From: Actinomycetota bacterium
GTDB lineage: Bacteria; Actinomycetota; Acidimicrobiia; IMCC26256; JAENVU01
Reading direction: 5' to 3'
DNA: 33,217 bases
Assembly: GCA_016870395.1 (NCBI GenBank)
Contig: VGBT01000028.1
Span: forward strand, 1-33,217
Each line of letters begins with the position of its first letter. Within the stretch, counting starts at the first letter, position 1. Positions 1 to 7,947 of this stretch are shown here, one piece after another. A model generated the notes under the pieces. It ran no database searches. It saw only the letters and a program-made list of their open reading frames with translations, and was not told the origin of the DNA. The position numbers were made by a program, and so were the translations under genes.

Positions 1-235
1 CAGTCAGACCTGTCGATGTCTTGATCCGGCAACGGGGCAAGCGGGGGCTCCAAGAGCGAATTCTGGCTCGGCGGTTGGCGCATCGCGAAGTTCCCCTGAT
101 CGTTGAGGGTTGGGCAGGGGGAAGCACGGGGCCATCGTAAGCACTGGGTGTGACAGTCTGGCGGAGCGCTGGGAAGGGACCGGAAGCGTACGCATCGAAT
201 GTCGGAGACCTCGGCGCGCCCCTCCTGGCCCTTGG

Positions 236-255
236 TGCTAACCAGCTGCTAACCA
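236..255. repeat. Two tandem TGCTAACCA repeats
   Basis: TGCTAACCA occurs at 236-244 and again at 247-255, an 11-base period. The pair lies 130 bases from a tRNA-derived attachment-like site and about 270 bases from an integrase remnant. Short direct repeats near att sites can be arm-type binding sites for tyrosine recombinases; that role here is inference from position only. Confidence 0.45.
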
Positions 256-349
256 ACTTCGGCGGACGAGCGCGGACCGAGCCGCACCGGTCGGACGACG
301 ACGAGCGCGTCGCCGCTGGTAGCGTCGATCTCGACAACACAGCCGAGGA

Positions 350-367
350 CCGGGTCGCGCGACCCGG
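350..367. repeat. 18-bp perfect palindrome
   Basis: CCGGGTCGCGCGACCCGG is its own reverse complement over all 18 bases. It ends 15 bases before the tRNA-Arg 3' half. It could be a protein-binding site of the former mobile element or a short hairpin; nothing in the sequence decides between these. Confidence 0.6.
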
Positions 368-382
368 ACCACGGAAGCGGCG

Positions 383-424
383 CTACGGATCAGAAGGTTG
401 GGGGTTCGAATCCCTCCGAGCGCG
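383..424 (+). other. 3' half of tRNA-Arg(ACG), attachment-site-like
   Basis: From 383 the sequence reads as a tRNA from the anticodon loop onward: loop CTACGGA with anticodon ACG, 3' anticodon-stem strand TCAGA, a five-base variable loop, a T-arm with five paired bases around TTCGAAT (400-416), then a 3' acceptor strand and discriminator base. The 5' side does not fit: the bases before 383 do not pair with TCAGA, and there is no D-arm or 5' acceptor strand. A tRNA 3' half beginning at the anticodon loop is the classic identity segment of integrative elements. The integrase remnant at 524-713 supports that reading. It is not a working tRNA. Confidence 0.75.
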
Positions 425-523
425 CGGAAGAAGGCGCAGGTCAGGCTGTAGCGCCCTAAGCGAGGGCCGGACTGCTTCGGAGGATGGCAGCCAGATCGGC
501 AGCCACCAGGGCCGGTGGTGATT

Positions 524-713
524 TCAGCCTGTGCCGAGCGCCGCCTCCAAGCGATCGGCCGCCTCGCGTTGCGCTGGCGGCAGAACGCCTGCGTAGATAT
601 CTGCCGTGATCGCCAGCCCCGCATGCCCCAGTGTTCGGGAGACGACCTCAACGGCACCCCGCCGCCAGCATCGCCGTTGCGGCTGAATGCCGAAGGCTGT
701 GGAACCCTCGCCT
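524..713 (-). pseudogene. Tyrosine recombinase (integrase) C-terminal remnant
   Basis: On the minus strand one frame gives FHSLRHSAATAMLAAG, the HxLRH motif of tyrosine recombinases. A second frame gives EVVSRTLGHAGLAITADIY followed by about 20 residues to a TGA at 524-526. The catalytic tyrosine codon is at 592-594. The two pieces join into one normal integrase C-terminus if two single-base deletions are assumed near 648-657 (around the G-V-P-L-E stretch). Nothing upstream of the HxLRH block remains, because an IS3-family copy starts at about 714 and no N-terminal part was found beyond it. The 3' end faces the tRNA-Arg fragment 100 bases away. The gene is clearly inactive. Confidence 0.8.
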
Positions 714-776
714 TGGAGTTGCCCCGCTTTCCTGGACACCCGATCCTGGGCGTTGTCGAGGGGGAGGAGACCCGAG

Positions 777-1061
777 GTGGGTCGTCCAGCGAAGTACCCC
801 GAGGAGTTCCGGCGTGAAGCGGTCGCGTTGTACCGCGGTTCGGATCGATCTCGGGCTGAGGTCGCGAAGTCGTTGGGGATCGGGCATGGTTCACTCGCCG
901 CTTGGGTGAAGGCCGCGGCGCGCGACGAGGCGCCGGGCGCGCTCGACCCTGACGAGCGGGCGGAGCTCGAGCGGCTTCGTGAGGAGAACAAGGACTTGCG
1001 GATGGATCGCGAGATCCTGCGGAAGGCAGCCGCGTATGTCGCGCGGAAGACGAACAGGTGA
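777..1061 (+). CDS. IS3-family transposase orfA
   Basis: A 94-residue protein beginning MGRPAKYPEEFRREAVAL, with the helix-turn-helix of IS3 OrfA proteins (about residues 5-50) followed by a leucine-zipper-like segment (about 60-85, with ERLREENKDL). It would bind the element's ends and form part of the OrfAB fusion transposase. GTG at 777 is chosen because GGAGGAG sits about 8 bases upstream and the family N-terminus starts there. The stop TGA overlaps the GTG of orfB (GTGA), the usual place for programmed frameshifting in this family. This frame is intact, but its partner orfB is dead, so no active transposase is expected. Confidence 0.8.
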   Translation: MGRPAKYPEEFRREAVALYRGSDRSRAEVAKSLGIGHGSLAAWVKAAARDEAPGALDPDERAELERLREENKDLRMDREILRKAAAYVARKTNR

Positions 1062-1975
1062 GCCGCGCATTCGTCTTCGAGCACGCCGGGACGTTCCCGA
1101 TCAAGTGGCTCTGTGAGCTGGTCGGGGTCTCTCGGTCGAGTTTCTACGGGTGGGCCAGCCGCCGGCTGTCGGACCACGACGTCGACGACGCGTCGCGCGC
1201 GAACGAGATCTGCGACATCTACGTCGCGTTGCACGTACGGGTCGCCGCGAGTCCACGGCCAGCTTCGCAATCGTGGCCGCCGGCACGGCCGCAAGCGGGT
1301 TGCTCGACTCATGGGCGAGTGCGGGCTGGTCGGCGTGCACGGGCGACGCAAGTGGCGGCGCGGCAAGCGAGACACCGCCCCCGCGGGTGACCTGTTGGAG
1401 CGGGACTTCACCGCCGAGCGGTCGAACCAGCGGTAAGTCGCTGACATCACCGAGTTCGCGTGTCTCGACGGCAAGCTGTTCCTTGCCGGCATCAAGGACC
1501 TCTGCGACCTGGCGCTGGCGGGTTGGTCGATGGGTGAACGTCAGACCACCGACCTCGTCGTCAACGCGCTCGTGATGGCACTCGCGCGCCGTGCGCCCGA
1601 CGGCGAGCTGCTGCAACGACTGGTTGAACCCGGTCAGTTCACGAGTGTGCGATACGGCGAACGACTCGCGGAGCTCGGCGCGGTCCCATCGATCGGCAGC
1701 GTCGGCGAAAGCTTCGACAATGCCCTGGCCGAATCGGTGAACGCGCTCTACAAGACCGAGCTGATCTACGGACCCGACCAGGGACCGTGGAAGACGGTCG
1801 AGGATTTCGAGCTCGCGACCCTGAGCTGGGTGCACTGTCACAACACCGCGCGGCTCCACAGTCACTCCAGCGACGTGCCACCGGACGAGTTCGAAGCCGC
1901 GTTCTACGCTGCCGACCAGGCCACCCCAGAGGGGTCGGAAACCAATAACCCGAGCCTCCAACCAGGGCGATTCAG
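1058..1975 (+). pseudogene. IS3-family transposase orfB (DDE integrase core), broken
   Basis: The first about 60 codons match OrfB (WLCELVGVSRSSFYGWASR). A one-base loss near 1240 moves the rest into another frame (TYGSPRVHGQLR). In that frame a TAA at 1434-1436 replaces the tryptophan that normally precedes the first catalytic aspartate (WVADIT). The usual HSDxGSQ block with the second aspartate is replaced by QRLVEPGQF near 1620-1645. The conserved end, with GSVGESFDNALAES and its catalytic glutamate, is intact. Three separate lesions show long-standing inactivation. After about 1950 the frame runs out of the element without a family-like end. Confidence 0.85.
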
Positions 1976-2277
1976 AGTGCCGTGCAGTCGGTGCTCCTTC
2001 CGGCCGCGGGTTGGGATCACGACCTCTACTTCTGCTCGTTCTCGACCATCGCACGGGTGTTCGCTTCTGCGTGACGTCGCCCGCCGCCGTGCTCTTCGAC
2101 ACCGTCGCACCGTTCCTGCTTCACAAGGCTCTCTGTCGCATCCTCGACCCAATTGAGTCCAACTGAATTCCTTGTTCCCGGTGAGTTCGCCCGACTCGGC
2201 AGCATTATCGAGCTGTCGATGCGTGGGCTCCGACCGGCACGTGACGACGTGACCATGCTCGTTGTAGTTTCGGGCGC
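1976..2277. other. Spacer with possible gene remnant, then upstream region
   Basis: No intact gene is seen. On the plus strand one frame gives AGWDHDLYFCSFSTIARVF (about 2005-2070) and another gives SPAAVLFDTVAPFLLHKALC, running to a TGA at 2155-2157. Together they look like a frameshifted C-terminal fragment of a protein I do not recognise. The last 40 bases hold a likely promoter for the gene at 2278. Confidence 0.35.
2241..2270 (+). promoter_or_regulatory. Putative leaderless promoter for the gene at 2278
   Basis: TAGTTT (2265-2270) fits the TANNNT -10 consensus and ends 7 bases before the ATG. GTGACG (2241-2246) is a weak -35 match at an 18-base spacing. No Shine-Dalgarno sequence precedes the ATG. 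Transcription probably starts at or next to the start codon. Confidence 0.45.
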
Positions 2278-3990
2278 ATGATCGAGATCACCGAATCGCA
2301 TGCCCGCGGTGTCGAGCCGGACGACCGTCAGACCGTCACGACCCCGGGTGGGCAGCGCGCACATCGGCTTCACGTCGCGCAATCCGAACGCGTCGCTCGA
2401 AAGTTCTTTGCAGTCGGTGACGACGCGTGGTGTCTCGTGGGCAACGGGCTCGCGAATCAGACGTTCGTGCGGGGGCCCGAAGGCATCATCGCGATCGACA
2501 CGGGCGAGTCGATCGAGGAAATGCGGGCCGCCATCGCCGCTCTGCGTGAGGTGACCGGCGAACCGATCGTCGCTGTCGTGTACACGCACTTCCACTACGT
2601 TGCCGGTACGCAGGCGGTGCTCGACGAGGCCGGAGCTGACACCCCGATCTGGGGTCATGCGATGATCGACGCGAACCGCAGCAGAGCCCAAGGTGAGATT
2701 GGCCCGACGTACATCCGCGGGGTGATCGAACAGTTCGGGATTGCGCTTCCGTCCGAGGGAGACGATGCCGTTGTCAACGTCGGCCTCGGCCAGGCATGGC
2801 ACAACGCGGAGCACGCTCCCTTCACGAGTGGCTACGTGGCGCCGACCCACACCTTCGACGCGGACACGACGATCTCGGTAGCGGGTCTCGAACTGCAGAT
2901 AACGCTCGCGCCGTCGGATGCCGACGACTCTGTCACCATCTGGTTCCCCGAGCTCGAGCTCGCGGTTCACAACATTGTGTGGCCCGTGTTGTTCAACGTG
3001 TTCGCGATTCGCGGCGAGGAGTACCGCGACCCTTGCATCCTGCTGAGCGGAATGGATCACCTTCACGGGCTCAGCGCCGAGCACTTGATCGGCACTCACG
3101 GCCCGCCGATGTCTGGTCGTGACGAGATCGCGGCGCGCGTTACCCGTTCGCGCGACGCGATCCAGTTCCTATGGGATCAGACGGTTCGTTGGACCAACCG
3201 CGGTGCGACCGGACCCGAGCTCGCGCACCTCGTCGTGCTGCCCGAATGCTACGACGACGACTACCTCACCCAGCAGCTCTATGGCCTCGTCGAGCACCAC
3301 ACGCGTCAGATTCGCAGTGGCCTGTTCGGGTTCTTCGACGGTGATCCACAGCAGCTGCTCCCGCTGCCTCCTGCGCTGCGTTCAGAGCGGTTCATCGACG
3401 CGATGGGCGGGCGTGATGCCGTGCGCGATCGCGTTCGAGCGGCACTCGACGACGACGTGCGCTGGTCGCTCGAGCTCGCAGGCATCCTCGCCGCTGCAGC
3501 TGACGCGCAGAGCGAGGATCGCGAACTGCTCGCCGCAGCGTTGCGCGTCGCCGCCCGCCGTACGACCGCCGCAAACATTCGTAACTGGTGCCTCACTCGA
3601 GCGCGTGACGTCGAGGGAACCGGCGATCTGTCACTCATGCGCGCGCACCGCTTCAATCGCGAGCAGGTCCTCGACTGGCCAGCGACTACCGCAGTTCACA
3701 TGCTGCGCGTGCTTGTCGATCCCAGGTTGCTCTCTGGCGTCAATCTGCATCTTTGCGTCGAACTGGACGAAGACCGAGCGGGTCTTCACTTCCGCAACGC
3801 GATCGCGTGTCCGACCGACGGCGCCGGAGCCGAAGCAACCCTGCACACAAAGCACGCGACGTGGGCGGAGTTGCTCGACGGAACTCTCGCGCTTGGCGAC
3901 GCGATTGGCGACGCGCGAGTCACGATCGACGGAGACGTCGCTGCGGTCCGCGCTGCGCTTCGCTGCATCGACCTCCCCGCGTTCCGGTGA
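2278..3990 (+). CDS. Alkylsulfatase-like metallo-beta-lactamase protein with altered metal site
   Basis: This 570-residue protein has the three-part layout of SdsA1/YjcS-type alkylsulfatases (type III): a metallo-beta-lactamase domain (about 40-275), an alpha-helical dimerisation domain (about 280-425) and an SCP2-like C-terminal domain (about 435-570). Known members hydrolyse alkyl sulfate esters with two zinc ions. The metal motif is unusual: the family's HxHxDH is here H104-F-H106-Y-V108-A109, so the aspartate and last histidine are missing. The downstream glutamate ligands appear as D214 or D216 and H231 (PSDADDS, AVHN), while GTH274 is kept. It may bind one metal, use a different metal set, or have changed reaction. 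ATG is supported by the leaderless promoter. Its stop overlaps the next sulfatase start (GTGA), so the two are probably co-translated. No signal peptide is visible, so it is probably cytoplasmic. Confidence 0.8.
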   Translation: MIEITESHARGVEPDDRQTVTTPGGQRAHRLHVAQSERVARKFFAVGDDAWCLVGNGLANQTFVRGPEGIIAIDTGESIEEMRAAIAALREVTGEPIVAVVYTHFHYVAGTQAVLDEAGADTPIWGHAMIDANRSRAQGEIGPTYIRGVIEQFGIALPSEGDDAVVNVGLGQAWHNAEHAPFTSGYVAPTHTFDADTTISVAGLELQITLAPSDADDSVTIWFPELELAVHNIVWPVLFNVFAIRGEEYRDPCILLSGMDHLHGLSAEHLIGTHGPPMSGRDEIAARVTRSRDAIQFLWDQTVRWTNRGATGPELAHLVVLPECYDDDYLTQQLYGLVEHHTRQIRSGLFGFFDGDPQQLLPLPPALRSERFIDAMGGRDAVRDRVRAALDDDVRWSLELAGILAAAADAQSEDRELLAAALRVAARRTTAANIRNWCLTRARDVEGTGDLSLMRAHRFNREQVLDWPATTAVHMLRVLVDPRLLSGVNLHLCVELDEDRAGLHFRNAIACPTDGAGAEATLHTKHATWAELLDGTLALGDAIGDARVTIDGDVAAVRAALRCIDLPAFR

Positions 3991-6317
3991 CCGCATCCGA
4001 ACTGCCTCGTCCAACGCCAGAGTTCTCCGGGAAGATCGCCCGTCTGATCAAGGATGCGACCCCACGGCGACTCGCCAGTCCGTCCGCACCCGAGGGCGCA
4101 CCGAACGTGCTGCTTGTCCTCCTCGACGATGTCGGATTCGGAGCACATTCCACGTTCGGCGGTCCGGTTCCGACGCCTGCCTGTCAGGCCGTCGCGGATC
4201 GAGGGCTGCGCTACAACCAGTTTCACACGACGGCGCTGTGTTCACCGACCCGTGCCGCGCTGTTGACGGGCCGCAACCACCACGCGGTGCACATGGGCGG
4301 GATCACCGAGATCGCGAACTCATTTCCCGGATACGACTCAGCGATCCCTCCCGAGGCTGCAACCGTGGCCCAAGTGCTGCGCATGTCCGGCTACGCCACC
4401 GGATGCTTCGGCAAATGGCACCTCGCGCCGGGATGGGAACAAGGCCCCGCGGGGCCTTTCGATCGCTGGCCGACCGGGCTGGGGTTCGACCGGTTCTACG
4501 GAGTTCTGGGCGCCGAGGCGTCGCAGTTCGAGCCGCCCGTCTACGACCAGACGACGCCCATCGCCCCGTATGTCGGCCGCGACGACTACCACCTCACCGA
4601 AGACCTCGCCGATCGCGCGATCGAGTGGATCGAGCGAGTGACCGCATCCGCGCCCGGTAAGCCGTTCTTCTGTTACTTCTCCACGCCGGCGGTGCACGCG
4701 CCCCACCACGCCCCGAAGGAGTGGATCGACCGGTTCGCCGGGGAGTTCGACGACGGTTGGGACGCGTTGCGCGAGCGGATCTTCGCGGAGCAACGGCGGC
4801 TCGGCGTGATCCCCGATGGGACACGCCTGACACCGCGCCCCGAGCAGGTACCGGCGTGGGATGAATACCCGGAGCGCTACCGACCCATTGCCCGCCGGCT
4901 GATGGAGTGCTTCGCCGGATTTCTCGCGCACACCGACGCGCAGATCGGGCGGGTAATTGATGCGATCGGCCGGCTCGGTCTGCTCGACGACACGTTGGTC
5001 ATCTACATCACCGGCGACAACGGCGCGTCCGCAGAAGGAACCGTCCACGGCGCGTGGAGCGCACCCGCGTTCCAAAATGGATTCCAAGAAGATCCCGAGT
5101 GGTTGTTGGAGCACATCGACGACTTCGGAACCGCCCGTTGCGAAAACCACTTCAACGTTGGGTGGGCCTGGGCGCTCGACTCGCCGTTCCAATGGATGAA
5201 GCAAGTCGCCTCGCATTTCGGCGGCACCCGCAACGGCATGGCGTTGTCGTGGCCGAGGCGCATCGGCGACGCCGGGGCGCTGCGCACGCAGTTCCATCAC
5301 GTCATCGACATCGCACCGACGATCTATGCCGCGGCTGGGGTCACACCACCGGCGCGGGTCAACGGGATCACGCAGATGCCGCTTGACGGTGTGTCGATGG
5401 AGTACACCTTCGCTGTCGACGGCCCCAGCGCTCGTACCACGCAGTACTTCGAGATCCTCGGAAATCGCGCGATCTACCACGACGGCTGGATCGCCTCGTG
5501 CTTTCACGGTCGCCTCCCGTGGGTGCGAGTTCAGGGCTACGAGTTCGACGGCCCGCAAGAGCACTGGGAGCTATACGACATACGCGACGACTTTTCTCAG
5601 TCGGTCGACCTCGCCGCGCTTCACCCTGAGTTGCTTGTGGCGATGCAAGATCGTTTCGACGAGGCCGCCTCGCGCTGCGGCGTGTACCCGCTACGCGACC
5701 CAGGCTCTCCCTTCTGGGGCGAGTTCTCCGTACCGTCCTCACTCGGTGAAGCCACTGCGGTGACGTACACCGCATCGCACGTGCGCATGCCTGAGTCGTC
5801 GGTCGTCAATCTGAAGAATTGTTCGTGGCGGATCACTGCGGAAATCGACGTCGGTATCGCTCCTGCGCGCGGCGTAATCGCATGTCAGGGCGGCACTATG
5901 GCAGGCTGGTCGCTCTACCTCGACGATGGCCGACCAACCTATTTGTACAACTGGTTCGGCAAAGAGCTCACGTTCGTATCCGCCCCGCACGCACTTGCGG
6001 TTGGCGGGCACTTCGTCGTTGTCGAGTTCGATTCGGATGGGGGAGTCGGTCCACCTGGAGTCGTCACGTTGTCCGTCGATGGTGTTGCGGTTGTCTCAGG
6101 CCGGGTTGAGCGCACCGTGCCGATCGTGTTTTCGATGAGCGGCGAGACCTTCGACGTCGGGACCGATACCGGTTCACCGGTCGGACCGTACCCTCACCTG
6201 TTCCCATGTACGGCGACGATCCGTGGTGTGACGCTTGAACGCCTGAGCGAGCCCGGCGCCGCGATCGCCGCCGCCGAGCGCGCCGGCCTCATCGAAGCGG
6301 GTCTGCGAGCTCAGTAA
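3987..6317 (+). CDS. Arylsulfatase (type I, formylglycine-dependent)
   Basis: A 776-residue sulfatase close in size to long actinobacterial arylsulfatases such as the mycobacterial AtsA type. Metal-binding DD is at residues 47-48 (LLDDVGFG). The signature CSPTR begins at C85, the cysteine converted to formylglycine by a separate maturation enzyme not present in this window. GKWHLAP and TGDNGAS supply further active-site and calcium ligands. The last 200 or so residues form a beta-rich C-terminal region. The reaction expected is hydrolysis of a sulfate ester; the substrate cannot be read from sequence. GTG at 3987 is chosen because it overlaps the preceding stop and leaves a normal N-terminus; the frame stays open further upstream but only as a shadow of the previous gene. 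No signal peptide is seen. Confidence 0.9.
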   Translation: MTASELPRPTPEFSGKIARLIKDATPRRLASPSAPEGAPNVLLVLLDDVGFGAHSTFGGPVPTPACQAVADRGLRYNQFHTTALCSPTRAALLTGRNHHAVHMGGITEIANSFPGYDSAIPPEAATVAQVLRMSGYATGCFGKWHLAPGWEQGPAGPFDRWPTGLGFDRFYGVLGAEASQFEPPVYDQTTPIAPYVGRDDYHLTEDLADRAIEWIERVTASAPGKPFFCYFSTPAVHAPHHAPKEWIDRFAGEFDDGWDALRERIFAEQRRLGVIPDGTRLTPRPEQVPAWDEYPERYRPIARRLMECFAGFLAHTDAQIGRVIDAIGRLGLLDDTLVIYITGDNGASAEGTVHGAWSAPAFQNGFQEDPEWLLEHIDDFGTARCENHFNVGWAWALDSPFQWMKQVASHFGGTRNGMALSWPRRIGDAGALRTQFHHVIDIAPTIYAAAGVTPPARVNGITQMPLDGVSMEYTFAVDGPSARTTQYFEILGNRAIYHDGWIASCFHGRLPWVRVQGYEFDGPQEHWELYDIRDDFSQSVDLAALHPELLVAMQDRFDEAASRCGVYPLRDPGSPFWGEFSVPSSLGEATAVTYTASHVRMPESSVVNLKNCSWRITAEIDVGIAPARGVIACQGGTMAGWSLYLDDGRPTYLYNWFGKELTFVSAPHALAVGGHFVVVEFDSDGGVGPPGVVTLSVDGVAVVSGRVERTVPIVFSMSGETFDVGTDTGSPVGPYPHLFPCTATIRGVTLERLSEPGAAIAAAERAGLIEAGLRAQ

Positions 6318-6493
6318 CGGCGCGCCGCCGGTGCGCTCGACCCGCTCGACGACCGATCGGAAGGATCCCTGAGACCTCCATCAGTGCCCATCGTCGCGGC
6401 GGGTTCGGGGCGGGGAAGGGCCGCTCGACCGGTATCCGGGGGTCTCTCGATTGTAGGCGTGCGTTCCGTCGACTCGGCGCGGTTGCGGAAGCT

Positions 6494-7885
6494 CTAGACC
6501 GCCTCAGCGAACCAGTTGGCATGGAAACCGATCGGCACGCGGCGCGGGATGTGCACCCGCGCGACCGGGCCGGCCGCCACGTCACGCGCGTCGAGGATCG
6601 CGAGGTCGGTGCAGTCCGTGGCGCGGTCGGTGACGAGCGTGAGCAGCCAGCCGTCGTCCTCGGCGGTGCCGTTCGGGTCCGGCGCAAACGCGTGCTCGCC
6701 GGAGACCTCCGAGTCGGCGTAGAAGCACTCGGTGGCGTTCCCGGTCTGGGTGTCGTACTTCACGACCCCGTGGAACTCGAACTCGAACTCCCAGGTGCGG
6801 GCCATGCAGTTGTAGAGGTACCGAGTGGGTCGGGTGGCGAGATCGTCGTTCACCCTCGGGAACTCGCCCCCACGGTCGTCGGTCTGCTCGGCACGAACCG
6901 TGTTCGCAGCGAGGTCGATCGACCACGACCACGGGACGGGTGCCTCCTTGCCGGTCGGTTCGTCGAACTCGAAGCCACCGGGCATGTGCGAGAAGCGTGG
7001 CGCACGCACCTCGACACGCCCGTCCTCGTCCCAGGCGTTGAAGAAGTGCACGATGTACTGGTTGTCCACGTCGTACCAACGGATGTCGGCGTTGTTGCCG
7101 CGGCGGGGCATCACGCCGAGCCGCGTGCCCTGATCGGGTGCCCACCGCATCATTGGGCCCCCGCTCATCATCGACTCGGCATCGAACAGCGCGGGCGAGT
7201 CGAGGAACACGACGTGCTTCTCGGTCACCGCGAAGTCGTGGATCATCACGGCGTTGGGGATGTCGATGTCGGCGGAGTGCACGAGCACCCCGGACGCGTC
7301 GACGACGTGATACCGGAGGTACGGCGGGAACGGGGAGTAGCCGAAGAACAACATCTCGCCCGAGACCGGATCGATCTTCGGGTGTGCGGTGAACGAGCCG
7401 ACGAGTCGGCCGTCGAAGTCGCACTCACCGAGCGTCTCGAGCTCGCGGCTGAGCATCGTCGGGGGGCACGCCTCCATGAGGGAGAGGATCCGGTTCGCAT
7501 GGCGCACGGTGTGCGTGTTGGAGGTGTTCTTGATCATCCCGCCTTCGGCGGCGACGTCGGGCTCGGGGATCGCGAACTCGGCCAGCCCGCCGTAGAGCGC
7601 GCGGCCCCGGGCGCGTTCGGCCAGCAGGCCCTTGGACTCCACCCAGCGGTTGCGGTATCGCACTCCGCCGTCCTCGAAGTAGACGGCGTGCACCATGCCG
7701 TCACCGTCGAACGGGTGGTACTTCCCGCGGGGCGCGAACTGCGGGTTCGGGCCGTTGCGCACGAACATCCCGTGCAATCCGGCCGGGACCTCACCGGTCA
7801 CGGTGAGATCGCGGTCGTCGCGCTCGTCGGTGACGGGTGTCATCAGTCCGGTAAGGAACGGCGACGGCGGCATTGTGACGGTCAT
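6494..7885 (-). CDS. Carotenoid oxygenase (RPE65/CCD family)
   Basis: A 463-residue protein matching non-haem iron carotenoid/stilbene cleavage dioxygenases, which cut a conjugated double bond with O2. All four iron-binding histidines are present with family-like spacing: H168 (FTAHPK), H216 (MIHDF), H280 (IVHFF) and H455 (GFHANW). The N-terminus has the usual GEVPAGLHGMFVRNGPNP block. It follows the ABC transporter genes on the same strand after 62 bases, but that gap contains a TetR-type operator, so it probably also has its own regulated promoter. The convergent arylsulfatase ends 176 bases away with no clear terminator between. Substrate could be a carotenoid, apocarotenoid or stilbene-like aromatic; sequence alone does not decide. 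Confidence 0.92.
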   Translation of the reverse strand: MTVTMPPSPFLTGLMTPVTDERDDRDLTVTGEVPAGLHGMFVRNGPNPQFAPRGKYHPFDGDGMVHAVYFEDGGVRYRNRWVESKGLLAERARGRALYGGLAEFAIPEPDVAAEGGMIKNTSNTHTVRHANRILSLMEACPPTMLSRELETLGECDFDGRLVGSFTAHPKIDPVSGEMLFFGYSPFPPYLRYHVVDASGVLVHSADIDIPNAVMIHDFAVTEKHVVFLDSPALFDAESMMSGGPMMRWAPDQGTRLGVMPRRGNNADIRWYDVDNQYIVHFFNAWDEDGRVEVRAPRFSHMPGGFEFDEPTGKEAPVPWSWSIDLAANTVRAEQTDDRGGEFPRVNDDLATRPTRYLYNCMARTWEFEFEFHGVVKYDTQTGNATECFYADSEVSGEHAFAPDPNGTAEDDGWLLTLVTDRATDCTDLAILDARDVAAGPVARVHIPRRVPIGFHANWFAEAV

Positions 7886-7908
7886 GGGGTCCCCCGATCC
7901 ACAGCAAG

Positions 7909-7921
7909 TGAACAGTGTTTA
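7909..7921 (-). promoter_or_regulatory. TetR-type operator upstream of the carotenoid oxygenase
   Basis: TGAACAGTGTTTA contains the perfect 9-bp palindrome AACAGTGTT, a typical TetR-family operator core. It lies 24 bases upstream of the oxygenase ATG. A related sequence, TGAACGCTGTAAG, lies in front of the tetR gene at 13364-13376; the two share TGAAC, two variable bases, then TGT. The link to that TetR protein is inference. Confidence 0.55.
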
Positions 7922-7947
7922 TCACCTGGTCGCGCTCCGGTGCCCGG

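Larger units (their letters stand above)
714..1975 (+). mobile_element. IS3-family insertion sequence, degenerate
   Basis: Two overlapping transposase frames (orfA 777-1061, orfB from 1058) have the IS3 arrangement. Imperfect terminal inverted repeats can be aligned at about 716-729 and 1960-1973 (10 of 14 bases match); the outer ends are therefore approximate. I could not identify a target-site duplication. The left end abuts the integrase remnant directly upstream of its HxLRH motif, so the element landed inside that gene. orfB carries a frameshift, a stop codon and loss of a catalytic aspartate, so the copy cannot move by itself. Confidence 0.8.

Noticed and set aside
350-424. A complete tRNA gene
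   Set aside because: Only the 3' half from the anticodon loop is present; upstream bases do not pair with the 3' anticodon-stem strand and no D-arm is found.
6318-6493. Minus-strand frame with protein-like text between the arylsulfatase and the oxygenase
   Set aside because: It has no supported start, runs into the oxygenase in another frame, and matches nothing I recognise.
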